64,000 nt of DNA, taken from positions 28,255,955-28,319,954 of the forward strand of contig OY855903.1 in assembly GCA_963693305.1 (NCBI GenBank), written 5' to 3'. The position numbers were made by a program, and so were the translations under genes. Below, piece after piece: positions 24,796-34,250 of the stretch. The notes under the pieces were generated by a model. That model saw only the letters and a program-made list of their open reading frames with translations. It searched no databases and had not been told where the DNA came from. The first letter of the stretch is position 1; each line of letters begins with the position of its first letter. Source of the DNA: Meandrina meandrites. Lineage: Eukaryota; Cnidaria; Anthozoa; Scleractinia; Meandrinidae.

Positions 24796-25417
24796 GACGG
24801 AATCCACCAGGAAGTCGAGTAATATTTATTTAAGTTGGACAAAAATCGAGTACCAGAATAATTTAAATCCTATTGCGTTATTTTCTACCCTAAATAAAAG
24901 ATAAAGATGTAAGTAACTATCACTGATAACACCAACAACAATTTGTTATCAGAGTCTTAGAAAATGAATTTCAAAGTTCACAAGCTATAGGGAAATTCTC
25001 ACGTGCAGCCATTTTGTAAAATCGTCTTTAAGCGATTCAGTGCAAATTCAGTGAAATTTCAAAATTTGTTTTCGGTGTTTGGTGTTGTTAGAAAAGATTT
25101 CTTTTGATAAGATATTTGAAGCAGTAACACAAAAGTTTGCAATAAGGTGTAAATAATTTTGGTACAACAATTTCTTATCAGAGCCCGAGAAAATGAAATT
25201 TAATGTTCACAAGCTATAGGCAAAAGCTCGCGTCTTTTAAGCGATTTAGTGGAATTCAGCGGAACTTCGAGATTGGTTTTCGATGTTTGGTGTTGTTAGA
25301 AAAGATTTCTTTTGATAATATATTTGAAGCAGTAACACAAAAGCTTGCAATAAGGTGTAAATAATTTTGGTACATAATTTTGTCCAACAACTACTCGCAG
25401 TCCTGGCGGATTCCGTC
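24796..25417. mobile_element. 622 bp TTAA-flanked MITE
   Basis: TTAA (24792-24795 and 25418-25421) flanks GACGGAATCC and its inverse. Two direct repeats lie inside, with the shared stretch AATAAGGTGTAAATAATTTT. It is noncoding. Confidence 0.65.
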
Positions 25418-25802
25418 TTAAACGCTGAATGTTTGTATCTATACCCTGTTTGTTAATTTTAGATCCACCTTCCGATATCTGAGAGTAACTGAAACCCAAA
25501 TTTTCCAAGGGCAGCATGCCACTGGACGCCCCCCCCCCCCCCCCCCCCAAAAAAAAAAGGCTGGCTTACGTTTAAGCCCCCCAGTTGGGTCTTTTACTGG
25601 AGGCGTGTGCGTTGTAAGCAGGCGAGCGTTTCAAATCCGGGGTTAATTCACAACTCACCGATTCCGCCTCCTACAAATCGAAAATCTTCGAATGAAATCG
25701 CTCACTTACAACTGTGTCAGATTACTTCCCCTTTATAAAATGCAATTTCATTGGTTCTGCATAGTACCTCAAACCTGATTGGTGTGAGATACAAACATAC
25801 TC

Positions 25803-25846
25803 CACTGACTGACTGACTGACTGACTGACTGACTGACTGACTGACT
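25803..25846. repeat. (GACT)n microsatellite
   Basis: About eleven perfect tetranucleotide units are present. Confidence 0.9.
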
Positions 25847-25893
25847 ACACGGTCCATCGCGCCGACTAAGAGTTATTTTTTTGAAAAAATAAC

Positions 25894-26120
25894 TCAATAA
25901 AGTTAATCGAGGTTTCTTGTTCACTTAAAGCATTCGTTCGCAAGTTCATTCCTAAGTATGAATAAAGTTAATCGAGGTTTCTTGTTCAATTAAAGCATTC
26001 GTTCGCAAGTTCACTTACAAGTATGAATAAAGTTTATGATCGTGGTTTCTTGTTCAAAGCATTCGTTCGCAAGTTCATACTTGTTCAAAGCATTCGTTCG
26101 CAAGTTCATTCCTAAGTATC
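25894..26120. repeat. Tandem repeat, unit about 65 bp
   Basis: Three and a half units share GGTTTCTTGTTCA and AAGCATTCGTTCGCAAGTTC. Unit lengths vary through internal deletion. Confidence 0.85.
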
Positions 26121-26447
26121 TAGTCAGCGGCTGACCAATAACTTCACATGATCGGTTGGACTTCTGTTGTAGTGGAATCGTGAAAAACTAAGTAACAAGC
26201 ATTCATTAATATCTTGTGATATTTTTAAAAGAAGTTATATAGTACGTGGGAGCGAACTCGATCTTACTGGGTGCGAACGCGGTAAGTGTAAGGTGCGAAC
26301 TCGGTTGGGAGCGAAACCTCCTGCTACCGGTCGATATGTTAATTATCCTGCGAAATCGGAATATCGCCTGATTTTTAACCGATGAGGCCGTAGGCCGAAT
26401 AGGTTAAAATCAGACGATATTCCGCAAGATTGAGCTGGATAATTCTT

Positions 26448-26757
26448 TTATTATTCAACAAATTGTCAACGAAACGTTTTTTGTAGCGAGAAAAAACTGT
26501 GGTTGTGCAGCGCTTGGCAAGATTTCGCCGGAATCTTGGCAACCTACGTATATAAAGACTTTGTTTAACGAGGGTAGCACATAACAGTCTCGCGACTGAC
26601 AAACCTGTGGCCCTCGAATTCCCGATCGAATTGGAATTCGGAAGTGTTGGTTTTTGGAAGTGTTGGTATATCGCAGGATATCTGTTATCTACGGATGACG
26701 GATAACAATGATTTTCTGACCATATATGGGCATCGCGCGAATTTGTTGAATAATAAC
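26448..26757. mobile_element. 310 bp MITE with inverted ends, plus adjacent hairpin
   Basis: TTATTATTCAACAAATT at the left and its inverse at the right form the ends. A second foldback (about 26360-26430, ATATCGCCTGATTTTTAACC and inverse) lies just to its left. It is noncoding. Confidence 0.6.
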
Positions 26758-27571
26758 ATATGATGTCGACCCCTGATCATCGTTCTTCGTGTTCGGTAAG
26801 GCAGGCAGAACGGCAACTTTGCAGATACACGATATCATCAATAACAAAAGAAGCGTTGATAAATACCTCTAACATAGGGCCAAGTGGCCAGGAAGAGGGT
26901 TGTACCCCCCCCCCCCCCCCCCATCCCTCTCCGAGCCACAAAGAATTTTACTTGGCTCTGCAGTACCTGCAGTACACTGAGTAATTTAAACCATTCATGT
27001 CAAAACATTTCTCCCTGCACCCGAGGGTTTATGACAATTAGCTGACTGCGAACCAGACTTCCAAAGCTGACGGAATAGCCATACTTGAACAACAACCAAC
27101 GTAACTGGTGCTGAAATAGAATGATGCAAGTTTCGCTTCCAATTGAGTTCGCTCCCTACCTTTTTCCAGTTCGCCTCAACCGATCACTAACGTAGTCACA
27201 CTTTTCTCATCGACAATCGGCTAAGCACTCTGATTCAGCAAGCATTGTAGAGGCTTCTCACAGAAGTTTGGGTTCGTGGTTTGTTTCGTCTTCGAACGCT
27301 ACGTATAGAAGAAAGTTTCTATACGTATAGAAACAGTGTAGAAACTGTCAATATAAGCTCATTCCACAAATTTAGCAAAAAACTATCAGCAAAATTTTTA
27401 ACTAGATGCGATTTTCTTAAAAAAAAAGTGGGGTCTAGTTAAACGCCAATATCATTTAAGATATTATTCTTCAGTAAAAACGAATTTCATATTTTTAATA
27501 CCGAATGATAGGTGAACATTTTCTCAAAGTTTCACCGCCATCGCGTCAAAGCCTAAAACGTTTTAACCCTA

Positions 27572-27736
27572 ACACACATAGACGATGAGGGTTCTGGGAC
27601 AAAAAAAAACAAGATATTTAACAAAGCTTTTTTTTAGTAAAACTCGGCTCTCTTTGCTCGCCTCGTTTTACAAAAAAAAAGCTTTGTTAAATATCTTGTT
27701 TTTTTTTCTCCCAGAACCCTCATCGTCTATGTGTGT
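27572..27736. repeat. 165 nt terminal hairpin, left end
   Basis: The first 70 or so bases of the TIR are followed, after a loop of about 24 nt near 27640-27664, by their own reverse complement. The element end can therefore fold back on itself. The loop holds GGCTCTCTTTGCTCGCCTCG. Confidence 0.9.
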
Positions 27737-27926
27737 GGTGGTATTTGAGTGAAAATAAGCAAGCATGGAAATAAACAAAGAGCATGGCCCCAAAGCAAGC
27801 GGATGTGTCACAAAAAAATTAATTTCTTTTGAAGAAATGCCCGCACTGTATAATATACAAAAGTGTCTCAGAATTATTTTCCATTTGAACAATTATCTGC
27901 ACTTGTATATACGGCGAGATGGCAGC
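27572..27926 (+). repeat. Polinton left TIR (355 bp)
   Basis: It is the inverse of 42597-42951 with few differences. It runs from ACACACATAGACGATGAGGG to the first codons of the polymerase. It also contains an open frame (from 27765) that recurs in the right TIR; that frame may be a leader ORF or chance. Confidence 0.93.
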
Positions 27927-30900
27927 CGCGAGATTTTCGTCCAATGTTCTGAAAACATTTTACGGTTCAATAACTGAAGAGGAAAATAGAAATCTTTCTC
28001 AACCATTACAACCAGAACGTACTATTTTACGCGATGGGTTTAAAATAAGCCAAAGCAATTTCCAGGAATGGCTTCGTGTATGGATAATGAACGTATCTCA
28101 AACAAATCCAAACAACAAAGATATTTATATGTTTAAAAATGCAAATAAAGAAAAGTATACTAACTTGATTGAACAGGAAATTCTAAAGTTGGGAAGCGTA
28201 AAGGTCAGCTTCGGGCTAAAAGTAAATTTTGAAATAGAAAGAAACGGAGAAACGCAAGAAATGTCACACTATTTTAAAGAGGACCAGCCAAACGTTTTTA
28301 CCAGGTATGACAAAGAACAGATAGAACAAAAATATGATGAATTTATGGAAAGAATAAAGGGAGAAATAGAAAACTGGTCATTGCAAGGATCAGGATGGGA
28401 AGTTGAAAGTATAGAGATAGCATACGTGAATGTTGCAAAATATCAGCCACTGAGCGGAGGAACCTATTTGCCACTTCCAGCCAAACTGGCAAACAAAAAA
28501 GCAATAATAAATGTAAAAAACAAAGACAACGAATGCCTGAAGTGGGCTTTGAGGTCGGCACTGTTTCCACCAAAAGACGGTGTGCATCCTGAAAGACCAA
28601 GCAAATATTCCAAAAATGATGGGATAAATTACGCGGGTATAGATTTTCCAACACCGGTAAAACAAATAGATAAGCTTGAAAAACAAAACGGAAAACTCGC
28701 AATAAACGTGTTCGGATGGGAAAACGACACCGTGATTGTGCACAGGATAAGCAGAAAAGAACCCAACGTACCGAGAATAAACCTGATGTTGATTGAGTCG
28801 GGGAAAATTCAGCACTATTGTTACGTAAAAAGAGAAAGCGCTTTGCTGTTCGATCAAAGCAAAAACAGAAATGCAAAACACTACTGCATGTTGTGCTTAA
28901 CAGGTTTCTCAAGAGCGGACTTGCTTGTGGACCATAAAAAGCACTGCAATGGAGTGAACGGTAGGCCAACAAGGATTGACATGCCAAAAGAGGGGGAAAA
29001 CATCCTCGCTTTTAAAAATTATCAGAAACAGATGAAAGCGCCCTACGTGATATACGCGGACTTTGAGGCACTGGTAAAAAAGATACAAGGTTGCGAGCGA
29101 GACCCAAAAAATGGCAAAAACAAAAGTTACACAGAAAAGACGGAAAGGCATGAGGCGTGTGGATATTCATTTGTTGTAGTAAGAAGTGATGGGAAAGTTA
29201 CAGGACCATTTGTATACAGGGGTGAAAACGCGGTAAGGTCTTTCCTGAAAAGACTGGTAATAGTAAAAGACAAAATAAGAGAAAACCTCGCGCAGGTGAA
29301 ACCCATAGCAATGACGAACAAAGACTGGTATGAATTCAAAAACGCACACAGCTGCCACATCTGCGAAAAAAAGCTGGTAAAAGAAAACTTTTGGGATTCA
29401 TTGCCGGTCTACGCAACAGGACACATATCAAAAAAAGAGAAATACCAGGGGCAGTATCACAAAAGATGTTTCTATGAAGAGCAAAATTACCAAAGTGAAT
29501 TTTTTGAAACGCTGTGCCAAAATGCATCAAAAGACGATGATTTTGAAATAATAAAGCTGAAAAAACCGGAAACCCCTGCCGCGCGCCACACAGCAAAAGA
29601 ACAAACCAACTGCTACAAATGCAAAAAGTCACTTCTCCAAAAGAACTACAGAGACGCGGTAAAAGACCATTGCCATCTGACGGGTAAATACCGAGGGGCA
29701 GCGCACAGCGAATGCAACCTAAAACTAAAAATAACCCCCAAAACGCACCAGATACCAGTTGTATTTCACAACCTGAGGGGGTACGACGCGCACCATTTGA
29801 TGCAGGCAATGGCAAACCTGAATAAAGAGGTGAAATGTGTGGCCAACAACATGGAGAAGTACATAACCATTTCGGTCGATGGTTTGCGTTTCATAGACAG
29901 CTTGAACTTTTTGCAAGGAAGCTTGGACTCGCTGGTAGAAGCAACGCCAAAGGAGGCACTAAAAATCACAAAATCAATATCAAACTGCAGTGATCTTCTA
30001 TACAAAAAAGGGATCTATCCGTACGAATATGTGGATTCATGGGAGAAATTCAGTGAAACGCACCTCCCCCCTAAAGAAGAATTTTACAGCAGCCTAACCG
30101 ATGAGCACATCACCGAAGATGAATACAACCACGCGCGCACAGTATGGGATATGTTTTCTTGTAAAACTTTGGGAGATTATCACGATTTGTACGTAAAAAC
30201 AGATGTGGCCCTGCTGGCAGACGTGTTTGAAAACTTCCGCGAACTGTGTCTGAAGAAGTACGGACTTGATCCGGCGCACTATTTTACATCACCAGGTCTG
30301 TCATGGGATGCACTTTTAAAAATGACAGGTGTAAATCTCGAGCTGCTGACAGACCACGATATGCATCTTTTCGTGGAAAGAGGAATCCGAGGGGGTATCT
30401 CAATGGTGAGCAAAAGGCATGCGAAAGCGAACAACCCGCTGCTAACAGACTACGATGAAAGCAAGCCAAACAGCTACATAATGTACCTGGATGCGAACAA
30501 TCTTTACGGCTGGGCAATGAGCAAGCCCCTCCCCAAAAGCGGTTTTAAATGGAAACGGGTGATGCCGACAGAGGAAGAAATCTTGAACAAAAAAGAAAAC
30601 GCCAAGCAAGGCTGGATATTAGAAGTTGATTTGGAATACCCGTCAGAGCTGCACAAAGAGCACAACAGCTACCCGCTAGCGCCGGAGAAAAAGGTTGTAA
30701 AAAAGGAAAACATGTCAGACTACCAAAACAAACTGATAAAAGATCTTGACCTGAAAATCCCAAACAACAAAAAGCTTCTGCTCACGCTAGAAGACAAAAA
30801 CGATTACGTGGTGCACTACGAAAACCTGAAATTTTATCTGAAGCAGGGTATGAGGCTGAAACGTGTAAAAAGGGTGTTGGAGTTCGATCAAGAGTGCTGG

Positions 30901-32067
30901 ATGGAGCCGTACATCCGCATGAACACAGACTTTAGAAAGCTGGCGAAAAATGACTTTGAAAAGAACTTTTATAAGCTGATGAACAACTCAGTTTTCGGCA
31001 AAACGATGGAGAACCTGCGCAACCGGGTAGACATAAGAATAGTTAGCAGCAAAGAAAAAGACAAAATAAGAAAATTGGTAGCAAGTCCGCTGTACGCAAG
31101 GCACGTAATATTTACAAACGACCTGGTGGGCATTGACATGCACAAAAGCCGCCTACTGCTAAATAAACCCGTTTACACAGGAATGACAATCCTGGATAAA
31201 AGCAAAATCCTGATGTACGACTTCTTTTACAACCACCTGAAAAAGCAGTACGGCGAGAAATGTGAGCTGCTGTACACAGACACGGACAGCCTGCTGCTTG
31301 ACATTGAAACAGAAGACGTATACAAAGATATCGAAAGAAACAAGAGTTTTTACGACACATCGGACTACCCGAAGGATAATCCGCTGCACTCAACGGTTAA
31401 CAAAAAAGTTTTGGGAAAAATGAAAGACGAGTGCGCGGGACTGCCAATATCAGAGTATGTGGGGCTGAGGTCAAAGATGTACTCCATCATGACGGAAGGA
31501 GGAAGCAAAAAAGGGTTGGACAAAATAAAGGAAGACTTCCCTGAGGCGGAAATAAAAGAGTTCAACTGTTTGGAGGGAAAGGCTTGCAGGGCAATAGTGG
31601 GGGAAGACTTAGATCTGGTCGAAAAAATTAAAAAGAAATATCCCAAAGCAGTAGCAAGGATGGGGTGTGGGTGCAAGTGCCTAAGTTGCTTTTCCCATCT
31701 GCTGATGGTGGATGAAACCAACATAAGAAAAGCAAAAGGGGTGAAAAAAAATGTCATAAAGAAGAAGATAAAGCACGAGCAGTACAAGACCGCGCTGTTC
31801 AAAAAAGAGCAGATGTGGCACGGAATGAAAATGTTGCGAAGCGAGGGGCACGAAATCTACGGCATGCATGTAAATAAAATTTCACTGTCCCCGTTTGATT
31901 CAAAGCGCTGGATAGCTGACGACGGGGTAAATACAAAGGCTTACGGGTACAACAGTGCAATGGAAGAAATGGAATCTTTATTTGCTAATACAGAAATGGA
32001 AGAAATAGAATTAACAAATACAGAAATGGAAGAAATAGAAGAAGCGTTAAAGTCGCTCGGGGGGTAA
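27919..32067 (+). CDS. polB: Protein-primed family B DNA polymerase (1,382 aa)
   Basis: This is the replicative DNA polymerase of the element. The 3'-5' exonuclease motifs are YADFEALV (about residue 378), FHNLRGYDAHH (about 614) and KTDVALLADVFE (about 758). The polymerase motifs are A, LDANNLYGW (about 857); B, NNSVFGKTMEN (about 1020); and C, YTDTDSLLLD (about 1117). All catalytic acids are present. A C2H2-like finger (CMLC...HKKHC, about 321-340) and a Cys/His module with DHCHLTGKYRGAAH (about 582), of the endonuclease VII/HNH type, precede and interrupt the exonuclease region. The length is usual for Polintons. The start codon lies inside the left TIR, so transcription begins in the TIR. 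The 3' end overlaps the convergent integrase frame by about 20 bp. The C-terminus carries a short repeated EMEEIE stretch. Confidence 0.95.
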   Translation: MAAARFSSNVLKTFYGSITEEENRNLSQPLQPERTILRDGFKISQSNFQEWLRVWIMNVSQTNPNNKDIYMFKNANKEKYTNLIEQEILKLGSVKVSFGLKVNFEIERNGETQEMSHYFKEDQPNVFTRYDKEQIEQKYDEFMERIKGEIENWSLQGSGWEVESIEIAYVNVAKYQPLSGGTYLPLPAKLANKKAIINVKNKDNECLKWALRSALFPPKDGVHPERPSKYSKNDGINYAGIDFPTPVKQIDKLEKQNGKLAINVFGWENDTVIVHRISRKEPNVPRINLMLIESGKIQHYCYVKRESALLFDQSKNRNAKHYCMLCLTGFSRADLLVDHKKHCNGVNGRPTRIDMPKEGENILAFKNYQKQMKAPYVIYADFEALVKKIQGCERDPKNGKNKSYTEKTERHEACGYSFVVVRSDGKVTGPFVYRGENAVRSFLKRLVIVKDKIRENLAQVKPIAMTNKDWYEFKNAHSCHICEKKLVKENFWDSLPVYATGHISKKEKYQGQYHKRCFYEEQNYQSEFFETLCQNASKDDDFEIIKLKKPETPAARHTAKEQTNCYKCKKSLLQKNYRDAVKDHCHLTGKYRGAAHSECNLKLKITPKTHQIPVVFHNLRGYDAHHLMQAMANLNKEVKCVANNMEKYITISVDGLRFIDSLNFLQGSLDSLVEATPKEALKITKSISNCSDLLYKKGIYPYEYVDSWEKFSETHLPPKEEFYSSLTDEHITEDEYNHARTVWDMFSCKTLGDYHDLYVKTDVALLADVFENFRELCLKKYGLDPAHYFTSPGLSWDALLKMTGVNLELLTDHDMHLFVERGIRGGISMVSKRHAKANNPLLTDYDESKPNSYIMYLDANNLYGWAMSKPLPKSGFKWKRVMPTEEEILNKKENAKQGWILEVDLEYPSELHKEHNSYPLAPEKKVVKKENMSDYQNKLIKDLDLKIPNNKKLLLTLEDKNDYVVHYENLKFYLKQGMRLKRVKRVLEFDQECWMEPYIRMNTDFRKLAKNDFEKNFYKLMNNSVFGKTMENLRNRVDIRIVSSKEKDKIRKLVASPLYARHVIFTNDLVGIDMHKSRLLLNKPVYTGMTILDKSKILMYDFFYNHLKKQYGEKCELLYTDTDSLLLDIETEDVYKDIERNKSFYDTSDYPKDNPLHSTVNKKVLGKMKDECAGLPISEYVGLRSKMYSIMTEGGSKKGLDKIKEDFPEAEIKEFNCLEGKACRAIVGEDLDLVEKIKKKYPKAVARMGCGCKCLSCFSHLLMVDETNIRKAKGVKKNVIKKKIKHEQYKTALFKKEQMWHGMKMLRSEGHEIYGMHVNKISLSPFDSKRWIADDGVNTKAYGYNSAMEEMESLFANTEMEEIELTNTEMEEIEEALKSLGG

Positions 32068-33038
32068 TTGTGTGTTTGGAGGTACAACGAGTAGTTCTTC
32101 AAGCACGAAGCCGCGCTTGGGTCCGTCGTGCAAATAGTAGAGAACGGGCTGATTCGGTTTGGTAAAAGAACGTTCAATGTTGTAAACTTTCAAAGACCAG
32201 ATTGGATCAGTGGCTCTTTTAACACCACCTTCAAGCTCGCCAGGTTGGTACAAATACCTAACATTCACAATAGAGGGGAGCTTTTTTTCGCTTTCTCCAA
32301 CAGGTCTCAAATAAGGTGTCGATGGCTTTGCATAAACATTTTTTTCTTTGATGGCAACTACAGGTTTCTTGCCGATAAGGCTTGTGACTTCATTGTTCAG
32401 AGCGGCTACAACTTCAGGAAGTCTTTTTACCCACTCCGTGGACCTCTGGCCCTCAGGTTTTCGCATTTCAACTGCGTACTGGTGCCCAAACAAGCGCTCA
32501 GCCAGGGTGCGGTTAAAACGTTCAACAATGGCCTGATCACGGTGAATGTCAACTCGCCCACGCCGAATATATGTTTTGTGATTTTCCATTTCTTTTGTAA
32601 CAGCGCCCATGAATTCACGCCAGGATCAACCTGCAGAAGTTCAGGCCATTTCAGAGGTGAGCGTTTGTAAATTCTCTTAAAAGCCAGTGCAACTTCATCA
32701 GAGTTTTTCGATGTCAAGGGTTCAGCCTCTTTGTATCTGCTGGCAACATCAACAACTGTGAGTGCATATTTGAAAACTTTGCGTCCGCGGGGTAGTTTGT
32801 CATGTGGCAAAAAAAGAAGATCCGCCTGGTGCACTTTGTTGGGTATAGGTACATCGAATTTCGGCCGAGGAATGCGCTTCGGTGCTGGGAGGAATATCTG
32901 CCAGAGTGCTTGCTTGAACAGCCACTTTTTTGCGGTTTCTTCTGGTACCTTGGCAGCTTCAGATAATTTTTTGATTGCGGCAAAACCTTTCCAGTAGCCC
33001 CCAGGGCTATAGTATATCTTTGCTAGTTTGGCATCCAT
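32047..33038 (-). pseudogene. int: Retroviral-type DDE integrase, broken by one frameshift
   Basis: Polinton integrases insert the element into host DNA by a DD35E mechanism. The upstream frame (33038 to about 32615) has the N-terminal helical region, the first catalytic Asp (VHQADLLFLPH) and the second (LLQVDPG). The downstream frame (about 32610 to 32047) has the catalytic Glu (DQAIVERFNRT) and a C-terminal SH3/chromo-like segment (VLYYLHDGPKRGFV). The frame changes by one base just after VDPG, near 32612-32616, so no full-length product is made without frameshifting. The Asp-Glu spacing across the break is about 34 residues, normal for the family. It is read convergently with the polymerase. 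The break may be a real mutation or a sequencing error. Confidence 0.9.
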
Positions 33039-33062
33039 CTATAAGTAAGGAATTAAAAAAGT

Positions 33063-33485
33063 TTAAAGGAAACGAAAGGCAGCGTAGCCCAGAGCAAGAG
33101 CCCCGGCACCCACGAACATGAGTTCACCATTTTTCTGCTGCTGGCTTGGTTGATAGAAATCTGAGAACTTGGGTTCTTTGGGGGGTATCATTTGTTTGTC
33201 AGGGTGCGCCTGGTTGTACAGTTTGAATGCGTAGTCAGTGTTTGTAAAGTTCTGCTTGGCCTGCTCTTTTATTTGCGTGTTAGTCGCAATCCAGTCGAGA
33301 AGTTTGGTGCGGTCACGGGAGTATTTGGCGTAAGCCGCTTGATATGCCTCGAGAGCTTTGTCATGTCGTACTTTTTCATCAAGTGCAGCGTCACCTCCGC
33401 CAAGTGCCTTTGCAAGATAATTGCCGCCAATAAAAGCAGCAGCATTCAATATAGCCCCACCAGCCATAATCGCTATACTTGCCAT
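33063..33485 (-). CDS. Conserved Polinton small membrane-associated protein (140 aa)
   Basis: The Gly/Ala-rich N-terminal hydrophobic segment (about 1-30) is followed by a charged helical middle (KALEAYQAAYAKY, RTKLLDWI) and a C-terminal hydrophobic helix (about 120-140, GAGALALGYAAF). The two hydrophobic ends around a soluble helix suggest a virion or membrane protein. I recognise the type from cnidarian Polintons but know of no function. It ends 24 bp before the integrase start, consistent with one transcript. Confidence 0.75.
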   Translation of the reverse strand: MASIAIMAGGAILNAAAFIGGNYLAKALGGGDAALDEKVRHDKALEAYQAAYAKYSRDRTKLLDWIATNTQIKEQAKQNFTNTDYAFKLYNQAHPDKQMIPPKEPKFSDFYQPSQQQKNGELMFVGAGALALGYAAFRFL

Positions 33486-33525
33486 TGTGTTATATAACAG
33501 AGCAGAGTTTTTTCAAATAATTAAT

Positions 33526-33747
33526 TTACATGCTGGTGGGAAGGATTTTTTGGTCCTCCAGGTACTGTTTGAGCGCAATGCTACCTGCCATGACGGCGGT
33601 GAACTTCACATAGTTCATAGCACTGCTGCTGGGGTCAGAAGTAAAATTCTCTTTCACAACCTTTTTTGCGACCCAGCCGATGCCGGCGGCCAAACCGGTT
33701 ATAGTAGCAGCATCCATGATGGTTTTAACAAGCTTGTTGTCTGACAT
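33526..33747 (-). CDS. Small hydrophobic Polinton protein (73 aa)
   Basis: It has two hydrophobic stretches (ITGLAAGIGWVAKKV, about 15-30; YVKFTAVMAGSIAL, about 45-60) with a polar turn between, so probably a two-helix membrane protein. Its ATG lies 4 nt from the palindrome at 33752-33768. The function is unknown. Confidence 0.7.
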   Translation of the reverse strand: MSDNKLVKTIMDAATITGLAAGIGWVAKKVVKENFTSDPSSSAMNYVKFTAVMAGSIALKQYLEDQKILPTSM

Positions 33748-33751
33748 TATC

Positions 33752-33768
33752 TATCAACTTTGTTGATA
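33752..33768. promoter_or_regulatory. Palindrome TATCAAC-TTT-GTTGATA
   Basis: It is a perfect 7 bp inverted arm around TTT, 4 nt upstream of the 73-aa gene ATG. Confidence 0.6.
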
Positions 33769-33802
33769 CGTATATAAAACATACAAAAAGTTTAAATAAA
33801 AA

Positions 33803-34009
33803 TTAATCTGTCTCTTCTGCGTCCGTGTCCTCTTCTGCTTCCGTGTCATCTGCTTCATTTTTCTCTACCAATTCAACAAAATTCGAAGGGTCTTTTGCCA
33901 ACCAATACAATGAATCAATTGTCTTGTAAGTAGCATACAACCAATAACTAAAAATGACTACGCCTGCTAAAGAATTGACAACAAATATTTGCGTTGGAAC
34001 TTTCACCAT
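33803..34009 (-). CDS. Small transmembrane protein with acidic tail (68 aa)
   Basis: I chose the ATG at 34009 because upstream codons of the longer frame fall in the 3' end of the next gene. One transmembrane helix (about 9-27, VNSLAGVVIFSYWLYA) is followed by an acidic Asp/Glu-rich tail. The 3' end and following spacer are duplicated at 34018-34070. The function is unknown. Confidence 0.65.
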   Translation of the reverse strand: MVKVPTQIFVVNSLAGVVIFSYWLYATYKTIDSLYWLAKDPSNFVELVEKNEADDTEAEEDTDAEETD

Positions 34010-34043
34010 AATTATAAAGAAACATACAAAGTTTAAATAAAAA

Positions 34044-34199
34044 TTAATTTGTCTCTTCTGAGTCCGGGTCAAATATTGTAGCCTTCATAAGATCGCGGAC
34101 TGTAAGAAAAATCTTCACATTGAAGTCGTACCATAACAGTCCGATCCCAAAAATGGCTGCGGTTGAGATAAGAACTTGAGGAAGATCAACTTTCTTCAT
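34044..34199 (-). CDS. Tiny transmembrane protein (51 aa)
   Basis: The frame starts at the ATG at 34199 and reads 51 codons to TAA. One membrane helix (VLISTAAIFGIGLLWYDF, about 9-26) is followed by an acidic SEETN end that resembles the end of the 68-aa neighbour. The palindrome at 34210-34224 lies 10 nt upstream of the ATG. Position, spacing and the matching tail support it as a real gene despite its size. Confidence 0.6.
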   Translation of the reverse strand: MKKVDLPQVLISTAAIFGIGLLWYDFNVKIFLTVRDLMKATIFDPDSEETN

Positions 34200-34209
34200 G
34201 ATATATTGT

Positions 34210-34224
34210 ATCAACAAAGTTGAT
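34210..34224. promoter_or_regulatory. Palindrome ATCAAC-AAA-GTTGAT
   Basis: It lies 10 nt upstream of the 51-aa gene ATG and is the same sequence as 33752-33768 in the opposite orientation. Confidence 0.6.
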
Positions 34225-34250
34225 GAGGTATAATATTAATTCGTAAATAT

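Noticed and set aside
25803..26120. CRISPR-like array
   Set aside because: Units are contiguous tandem repeats without unique spacers, in a eukaryotic genome.
27765..27977. 71-codon frame in the left TIR (and its 94-codon counterpart 42,474-42,758)
   Set aside because: Kept only as a note on the TIR. The two copies are the same because the TIR is repeated, and the frame overlaps the start codons of the terminal genes.
28343..28987. 214-codon open frame antisense to the DNA polymerase
   Set aside because: It mirrors the highly constrained polymerase gene, is Leu/Phe/Cys-rich without domains, and several similar antisense frames occur along the same gene.
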